This document shows, piece after piece, positions 56,787 through 64,000 of a DNA stretch of 64,000 bases; within the stretch, counting starts at the first letter, position 1; every line of letters starts with the position of its first letter. A model generated the notes under the pieces. That model had not been told where the DNA came from and made no database searches. It worked only from the letters and a program-made list of their open reading frames with translations. This DNA comes from Thiobacillus denitrificans. GTDB taxonomy: Bacteria > Pseudomonadota > Gammaproteobacteria > Burkholderiales > Thiobacillaceae. A program made the position numbers and the translations under genes. The stretch covers positions 1-64,000 of the forward strand of contig DYIY01000006.1 in NCBI GenBank assembly GCA_020723405.1, written 5' to 3'.

Positions 56787-58237
56787 TCCGCTCCCTCTAC
56801 GGCCGCCTGGCCCTGGTATTCGCCCTGTTGACCCTGGTATGCGCCGGTTTCACCGCCTGGCTCTACCAGGATGCCGCCGCCCGCCACCAGCAGGAGGTGC
56901 TGCAACGCCTGTCCCGGGATCTGGCCGGCCACATTGCCAGCCACAACGATCTGGTGGCCAACCTGAAATGGAACCGGCCGGCGGTGGACCAACTTTTTCA
57001 CATGCTCATGATGGTGAATCCGGGCATCGAGGTGTACCTCATCAAGGCCAACGGCCACGTGGACGCCCACGTGGCGCCGCCGGGGGCGGTGAAGCGGGAT
57101 TTCGTGGACCTGGCCCCCATCCGCGCCTTCCTGGCCGGCGAGGGTTTCCCCCTGGTGGGGGACGATCCCCGCAGCACCACGGAGAAGAAGATTTTCAGCG
57201 TGGCCCCCTGCGTCCAGGACGGCCATACCGTGGGCTATCTCTACGTGATCCTGGCCGGCGAGGCCTATGACCAGTTGGCCGCCGATGTCTGGGCCAGCCG
57301 GGCCTTCGCCACCGGGGCCCTGCTCATGCTGGCGGTGGCCGCCCTCACCCTGCTGGCCGGCCTGGCCGCCTTCGCCCTCATCACCCGCCGCCTGCGCCGC
57401 CTCACCCGCCAGGTGGCGGCCCTGGAAGGGGAGGGGGCGCCCGCTCTGGCCGCCGAACCGGCCGAAGAGGGGGACGACGAACTCGGCCTTCTGCGCCGCA
57501 CCTTCCGCCTGATGGCGGAGCGCATCGCCGCCCAGATGGCGGAGTTGAAACGCCAGGACAACCTGCGCCGGGAAATGGTGGCCAACATCTCCCACGACCT
57601 GCGCACCCCCCTGACCTCCCTCCAGGGCTACCTGGAAACCCTCACCTTGAAGGCCGGCCAACTGTCCGAAGCGGATCGCAACCGCTATCTGGACGTGGCC
57701 GTGCGACAGAGCCGCAAGGTGAGCCGCCTGGCCCAGGAACTGTTCGAGCTGGCCCGTCTGGAATGCGAAGCAGTGAAGCCCCAAAAGGAATCCTTCGCCC
57801 TGGCCGAACTGGTCCAGGACGTGCTGCAAAAGTTCGATCTGGCCGCCCGGGACAAGGAAGTGGTCCTGGAAGCCGAGGTTTCTCCGGACCTGCCGCCGGT
57901 GCTGGCGGACCTGGCCATGATCGAAAGGGTGCTGACCAACCTGCTGGACAACGCCCTGCGCCACACCCCCCGGGGCGGCCGGGTGCGGGTGCAACTGGCC
58001 GCCGAGGAGGGCCGGGTGGGCGTGCGGGTGGCGGACAGCGGGCCCGGCATCCCCCCGGCCCTGCGCGGCGACCTGTTCCAGCGGCCTTCGCCCCTGGGGC
58101 GTGACGCCCGGGCCTCCGGCGGTCTGGGCCTCATCATCGTCAAACGGATTCTCAGCCTGCATGGCAGCGACATCCGCCTTGAGGACCGGCCGGAAGCCGG
58201 CGCGGCATTCCGCTTCGCCCTGCCCGCAGCGGGATAA
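56783..58237 (+). CDS. Membrane sensor histidine kinase
   Basis: This 484-residue kinase has two membrane helices (residues ~8-27 and ~173-197) around a periplasmic sensor of about 145 residues. A HAMP region, HisKA with NISHDLRTPLTSLQGYLE and an HATPase domain follow (NLLDNALRHTP, DSGPGIPP, GGLGLIIVKRI). It pairs with the OmpR-type regulator. The signal is unknown. Confidence 0.93.
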   Translation: MIRSLYGRLALVFALLTLVCAGFTAWLYQDAAARHQQEVLQRLSRDLAGHIASHNDLVANLKWNRPAVDQLFHMLMMVNPGIEVYLIKANGHVDAHVAPPGAVKRDFVDLAPIRAFLAGEGFPLVGDDPRSTTEKKIFSVAPCVQDGHTVGYLYVILAGEAYDQLAADVWASRAFATGALLMLAVAALTLLAGLAAFALITRRLRRLTRQVAALEGEGAPALAAEPAEEGDDELGLLRRTFRLMAERIAAQMAELKRQDNLRREMVANISHDLRTPLTSLQGYLETLTLKAGQLSEADRNRYLDVAVRQSRKVSRLAQELFELARLECEAVKPQKESFALAELVQDVLQKFDLAARDKEVVLEAEVSPDLPPVLADLAMIERVLTNLLDNALRHTPRGGRVRVQLAAEEGRVGVRVADSGPGIPPALRGDLFQRPSPLGRDARASGGLGLIIVKRILSLHGSDIRLEDRPEAGAAFRFALPAAG

Positions 58238-58266
58238 AAAAAACCGGCCGGTTGCCCGGCCGGTTT
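58236..58266 (-). terminator. Intrinsic terminator of fccAB
   Basis: An 11-bp perfect stem (AAACCGGCCGG / CCGGCCGGTTT) with a 4-base loop is followed on the minus strand by a run of T residues. It lies just past the fccB stop and may also stop the two-component operon from the other side. Confidence 0.85.
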
Positions 58267-58288
58267 CCTGCCTTTCCGCAGCAACAGG

Positions 58289-59593
58289 TCAGATGAACGT
58301 GTCGGCGAACAGGCTCTCAGACCACTTGTACATGTCCTCGAAGCTGTCCTGATTGATGTTGTTGGACGGTGCCTCGCCAATATCCACCCGGTGCATGCCC
58401 TTGCCCTTCACCACGCCGTTGACGTCGAAGATGTCGCCGTAGATGAAGTTGGCCGACAGCCAGGAGGCGGTGGTGTTGGTGATGGGACTGAAGCAGGCGG
58501 AGCTGGTGGCGATGTCCTCGTCGGGCGCCTGGCCGCTCAGGGCCCGGACGATGGCGTCGGCGCAGACCTTGGCTTCCGAGTTGGCCATGTGGCCGGACTT
58601 GGGCACACCCTTGCCGTCGGAGGCCGGCACGGCGCAGGAGTCGCCGATGACGTGGATGTTGGTGAAACCGTCCGCCACATAGGTGAGGGGGTTCACCGCC
58701 ACGAAACCGGAACTGTTCAGGGGCAGGCTCTGGGCGATGATGCCGGCCCGCTGCTTCGGGATGTAGTTCAGCACCTTGGCGTTGCTCACCGTCTTGGCGC
58801 TGGTGACAATGGTCTTGGTGTTGGAATCCACCGACTCCACCGTGGCGCTGGGGTAATACTCGATCCAGCCCGCGTGGGTCACTTCGAAGGCCTCGGTGAA
58901 GGCTTCCGGTTCGGCGGTGATGCCCGAGTTGGCGTCCAGCACGATGACCTTGGCGCCGGTGCGGCCCTTGCGCTTCAGGTAATCGGCCACCACGCAGGCC
59001 CGCTCGTAGGGGCCGGGGGGGCAGCGATAGGGCGCGGCCGGCACGGTCATGACGAAGGTGTCGCCACTGCGCATGGCGGCCAGTTGGTTCTTCAGCAGTG
59101 TGGTCTGGCTGCCGGCCACCCAGGCGTGGGGGGTCAGGGTGGGGTTCCAGGTGCCTGCCGCCGGGACGAAATCGATGCCCGGGGAGAGGACCAGATGGTC
59201 ATAGGGCAGGACCTTGTTGCCGGTCTTGGTGGACACCGTCAGCTTGTTGCCCGCCGCATCGATGGACAGGGCGGTACCCTGCATGAAGGTGATGCCGTGG
59301 TTGGTCTTCAGGGAATTGAAGTTCAGGGTGATGCTGCTCAGGGGCAGGTCGCCCGTGACCACCAGGTTGGAGAGGATGCAGGACACGTGATTGGGGTTGG
59401 CATCCACCAGGGTGACCTTCACGTTGCCGCCCCACATGCGGATGTACTTGGCCACGGTGGCGCCGCCGAAGCCCGCGCCCACCACCACCACCCGGGGGGC
59501 CACGGTGGCCGCGCTGACGCCCTTGGGCAGGGCAGCCATGGCGGATAGGGCACCGGCCAGCTTGAGGAATTGCCGTCTGTCGAATTGGCTCAT
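58289..59593 (-). CDS. fccB: Flavocytochrome c sulfide dehydrogenase flavoprotein subunit
   Basis: This 434-residue flavoprotein oxidises sulfide in the periplasm and passes electrons to its cytochrome partner. It has a twin-arginine signal (DRRQFLKLAGALSAMAAL), an FAD-binding start PRVVVVGAGFGGATVAKYIR and the disulfide-redox Cys regions HVSCILSNLVV and YRCPPGPYERACVVADYL, with FCSD C-terminal sequence around HVIGDSCAVPASDG. It lies 14 bp after the cytochrome gene. Tat export genes are in the same window. Confidence 0.93.
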   Translation of the reverse strand: MSQFDRRQFLKLAGALSAMAALPKGVSAATVAPRVVVVGAGFGGATVAKYIRMWGGNVKVTLVDANPNHVSCILSNLVVTGDLPLSSITLNFNSLKTNHGITFMQGTALSIDAAGNKLTVSTKTGNKVLPYDHLVLSPGIDFVPAAGTWNPTLTPHAWVAGSQTTLLKNQLAAMRSGDTFVMTVPAAPYRCPPGPYERACVVADYLKRKGRTGAKVIVLDANSGITAEPEAFTEAFEVTHAGWIEYYPSATVESVDSNTKTIVTSAKTVSNAKVLNYIPKQRAGIIAQSLPLNSSGFVAVNPLTYVADGFTNIHVIGDSCAVPASDGKGVPKSGHMANSEAKVCADAIVRALSGQAPDEDIATSSACFSPITNTTASWLSANFIYGDIFDVNGVVKGKGMHRVDIGEAPSNNINQDSFEDMYKWSESLFADTFI

Positions 59594-59607
59594 GGTGTTC
59601 TTCCTTA

Positions 59608-59922
59608 TCAATCGCCGCCGTTGCCGGGCAGGGTGGCGAGGTAATCGGCGATGAGGCGCAACTGGGCGTCGGTGTAGCCCCGGGCCTGGCGGTCCATGAT
59701 GCCCTCGATGTTGCTGCGGTACTTCATCTCGATCAGTTCGTCGTAGGTGTCATTGGCATTCTTGCCGGCCAGTTCGTCGAAGCCGGGACCGGCGCCGTTG
59801 GTGCCGTGGCACTGGGCACATTGGGACGCCAGCAGGCGTCCCGGTTCGGCCTGGGCGGCGCTTGCCGCCAGCAGGAGCGCGGCACAGGCCAGGGCCGCGC
59901 GAGGGAAGGATGGATGGGACAT
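59608..59922 (-). CDS. fccA: Monoheme cytochrome c (FccA-like subunit)
   Basis: This 104-residue protein has a Sec signal (MSHPSFPRAALACAALLLAASAAQA) and one heme motif CAQCHG at ~35-40, with a likely axial Met in IEMKYRSN. It is the electron acceptor for FccB. One heme makes it a short, SoxE/FccA-like form, unlike the diheme FccA of Allochromatium. The start at 59922 follows GAGAGG; a longer frame is rejected. Confidence 0.9.
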   Translation of the reverse strand: MSHPSFPRAALACAALLLAASAAQAEPGRLLASQCAQCHGTNGAGPGFDELAGKNANDTYDELIEMKYRSNIEGIMDRQARGYTDAQLRLIADYLATLPGNGGD

Positions 59923-60001
59923 GGATTCAACCTCTCGAAGTATTGGGTCATGGGGCCGCACTGGGCGGAATGCCTTGGCCATGCCTGGCATGGTGATGTG
60001 A

Positions 60002-60029
60002 ATTATATGTGGAAAATAATTACACGCAA
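60002..60029 (-). promoter_or_regulatory. Sigma-70 type promoter of fccAB
   Basis: On the minus strand, TTGCGT (60029-60024) and a perfect TATAAT (60007-60002) are separated by 16 bp. The predicted start site is near 59995, giving a ~70-nt leader before fccA. The region is A/T-rich relative to its surroundings. Confidence 0.65.
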
Positions 60030-60138
60030 GAGGGGATTCGTTGCGCCCGGGGCCGGACACGAGCCACCAATCTGTCAAGCCTTGTCAGAAGCGCTCGAAT
60101 TGCCCATCCTGCGCCGCTTCACCACGTCATGATCCGCC

Positions 60139-62487
<2,349 letters not shown>

Positions 62488-62507
62488 CCCCAACCTGCTT
62501 TTTGCGC

Positions 62508-62530
62508 CCCTCCCCCCTCGATGGGGGAGA
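62508..62530. repeat. Short inverted repeat after tex
   Basis: CTCCCCCCTCGATGGGGGAG-like sequence forms imperfect C-run/G-run arms in the 179-bp gap between tex and the permease gene. It resembles small extragenic palindromes. A related short palindrome (TTCCCC...GGGGAA around 21335-21355) lies inside the YjdF-like gene. Confidence 0.4.
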
Positions 62531-62571
62531 AGCCGGGGAGAGGCCACCCTCGTTCCACTCCCCCAAGTAAA

Positions 62572-62599
62572 ACGGCCCTCCCCGTCTGGGGAGGGCCGT
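62572..62599 (-). terminator. Terminator-like hairpin after the TauE-type gene
   Basis: A perfect 12-bp stem (ACGGCCCTCCCC / GGGGAGGGCCGT) with a 4-base loop is followed on the minus strand by TTTTACTT. It lies about 70 bp past the minus-strand permease stop. The T-run is short. Confidence 0.6.
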
Positions 62600-62666
62600 A
62601 TCGGGCGACCGCGTGCTGGGCTTCTCGCGCAAGAGGCTCCATCACTGCCCAATGGAGTGTCCGCTT

Positions 62667-63572
62667 TCAGAATAGTTTCATCAGGGCCACGCCGCCAAGG
62701 ACCAGGGTGCAGATGCCCACCACCCCGCGCAGTTTCGCTTCCGAGGCGCGGCGCACCGTCAGGGTGGCCATGGGCACGGAAAGCAGGGCCCCCAGGGCCA
62801 GGGGGATGGCCAGTTCCCAGGCGATGGTCTTGCCGGCCGCCAGGTAGCCCAGTACCCCGATCAGGCAGGTCAGGGATTCCGCCACCGAAGTCACCGCCAC
62901 CGCATGCTTGGCGGGCAGGCCGGACACCACCTGGCCGGCGGTCACCAGGGGACCGTAACCCCCGCCGGACAGACCCTTGTTGAAGGCCGCCACGGCGCCC
63001 ACCGCGACGATGCCGCCGGCCCGGTAGGGCACCTGGCGGTTGCGGGTGGCCAGGATGATCACGCCCATGGCCAGGATGATGGCGGTGATGAACAGGCCCA
63101 GCCAGAACTTGGAGATGCTCACCGCCACCCACACGGCCAGCAGGGCGCCGACGCCGGACAGGCTGCCCAGCAGCAGGGTGGTGCGACGGGCCCGGGCGTC
63201 ACGCAGGAAGTCCACATTGCCGTCCCGCTGGTGCAGCAGCCCGGCGGTGAGGCCGGTCATCAGTTCCGACAGCAGCACCGCCGGCACGATCTGCAGGGGC
63301 TCGAAGCCGGCCAGCAGCAGGAGGGGGGTGAGGGTGGTGCCGTAGCCCATGCCCAGGCTGGAATCCATGTATTCGCAGGCCAGGGCCGCCAGGAAAATCG
63401 CCATCATGATCAGGGTGGTGATGCCCAGGGTGCTTTGCGCTTCCACGTCCCAGCCGGGGGTGAAATGCAGGATGGTCAGGGTGGCCAGGACACCGGCCAC
63501 CAGCAGCAACCAGAGGCGGGTGCGGCGGCTGGACAGGGGGGGGAGGGCGGCGGGAAGGGACAGGGCGGGCAT
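62667..63572 (-). CDS. TauE/SafE-family permease (TSUP)
   Basis: This 301-residue protein has about eight membrane helices and the TSUP pattern: EYMDSSLGMGYGTTLTPLLLLAGF in the first half and AFNKGLSGGGYGPLVTAGQVV in the second. TSUP proteins move sulfite, sulfonates or other organic anions. With sulfur oxidation genes nearby, sulfite export is plausible but not shown. Confidence 0.88.
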   Translation of the reverse strand: MPALSLPAALPPLSSRRTRLWLLLVAGVLATLTILHFTPGWDVEAQSTLGITTLIMMAIFLAALACEYMDSSLGMGYGTTLTPLLLLAGFEPLQIVPAVLLSELMTGLTAGLLHQRDGNVDFLRDARARRTTLLLGSLSGVGALLAVWVAVSISKFWLGLFITAIILAMGVIILATRNRQVPYRAGGIVAVGAVAAFNKGLSGGGYGPLVTAGQVVSGLPAKHAVAVTSVAESLTCLIGVLGYLAAGKTIAWELAIPLALGALLSVPMATLTVRRASEAKLRGVVGICTLVLGGVALMKLF

Positions 63573-63723
63573 GATGGACTCCTCGGATGAGTGCCCTTGC
63601 CTTGCATGGCCCGTGCCAGCTTTCCATGACTGTCCCCCATACGCTGCCCGGGCCTCTGAATATGGGGTGGTGGACGGTCAGTCCTGGCGGCGCCGATCCT
63701 CCTGGCCTAAGGTGAACCATGGC

Positions 63724-64000
63724 ATGAAACGGAAAAACAGTGTGTTAGACATGAAAAACCGTCAAATAGAACAGAATCCGAAAGCGTTGGAACGTCTCGA
63801 AATCCTGGCCCGGCAAAGTGCCGATGACGAATCCGCCCTGGAACAGTTCCTGGCGACCCTGGAAGAAGGGCTGGGCCCGGCCGCCCGCCAGCTCATCCAG
63901 CGCCTGCTGGCGGAGCGCCGAGGCCTGCGCCTCAAGAGGGCCGGCCTCAACGAGGCCATCGTCGGCGCTGAGGCAGGCCTGGCCGAAGTGATGGCCGCCG
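63724..64000 (+). CDS. Unrecognised protein, cut by the right edge
   Basis: An open frame starts at ATG 63724, 8 bp after AAGGTG, and runs off the window (92 codons visible). It reads MKRKNSVLDMKNRQIEQN, then a charged, Leu/Ala/Glu-rich helical stretch (ALEQFLATLEEGLGPAARQL, LLAERRGLRLKRAG). No domain is recognised. Another in-frame ATG at 63751 lacks a Shine-Dalgarno. It is divergent from the TauE-type gene. Confidence 0.6.
   Translation, partial: MKRKNSVLDMKNRQIEQNPKALERLEILARQSADDESALEQFLATLEEGLGPAARQLIQRLLAERRGLRLKRAGLNEAIVGAEAGLAEVMAA

Overview
The window is GC-rich chromosomal DNA with dense, short-spaced operons. It reads as a betaproteobacterium, probably Rhodocyclales or Nitrosomonadales. 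The support is gene order: mla / ABC-2 exporter / ibaG / murA / his / hinT / tatABC, a short HisG, and rph-rdgB-hemW beside a kinase/phosphatase pair and yicC-gmk. Sulfur genes (rhd-tusA-dsrE2, a flavocytochrome c sulfide dehydrogenase pair) and a phosphoribulokinase-like gene suggest a sulfur-oxidising, possibly autotrophic lifestyle. That lifestyle is an inference. I saw no insertion sequence, prophage or CRISPR array.

Layout. 0-6 kb: the end of a 5S rRNA gene with its terminator, xseA, and an arginine operon (argD-argF-DUF2283-argG) followed by ppnP. 6-16 kb: gmk and yicC, a Hanks-type kinase with a PP2C phosphatase, rph, rdgB, a heme-sensing diguanylate cyclase, a histidine kinase with a REC-TPR regulator, and hemW. 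16-20 kb: a two-gene RND efflux system. 20-25.5 kb: a phosphoribulokinase homologue divergent from a six-gene operon (YjdF-like, a diverged FolE, an isoprenylcysteine-methyltransferase-like protein, cytochrome b561, two YceI), then ispB between tRNA-Pro and tRNA-Thr. 25.7-30.4 kb: rhd-tusA-dsrE2, a FadL-type porin and two secreted proteins of unknown function. 30-38 kb: a TPR / L,D-transpeptidase / cyclophilin / lpxH operon, glnS-cysS, and a secreted Met/Pro-rich tandem-repeat protein. 38-43.5 kb: mlaFEDCB without mlaA, and an ABC-2 exporter. 43.5-54.5 kb: ibaG-murA, an inserted Phd/PIN toxin-antitoxin pair, the full histidine operon, hinT and tatABC. 54.5-64 kb: amtB with candidate sigma-54 and NtrC sites, an OmpR-type two-component system, fccAB, tex, a TauE-type permease, and a gene cut by the right edge.

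How the parts connect. FccB carries a twin-arginine signal and tatABC lies about 4 kb away, so sulfide oxidation depends on Tat export. Sulfane sulfur could then be relayed in the cytoplasm by the rhodanese, TusA and DsrE2. The most notable new signals are: a repeated TTAG-N6-CTAA inverted repeat, one copy overlapping the -10 of a strong rhd promoter; the 12-13-residue tandem-repeat protein; the FolE homologue with a changed active site inside a membrane/isoprenoid operon; and a terminator-like hairpin lying inside a signal-peptide coding region.
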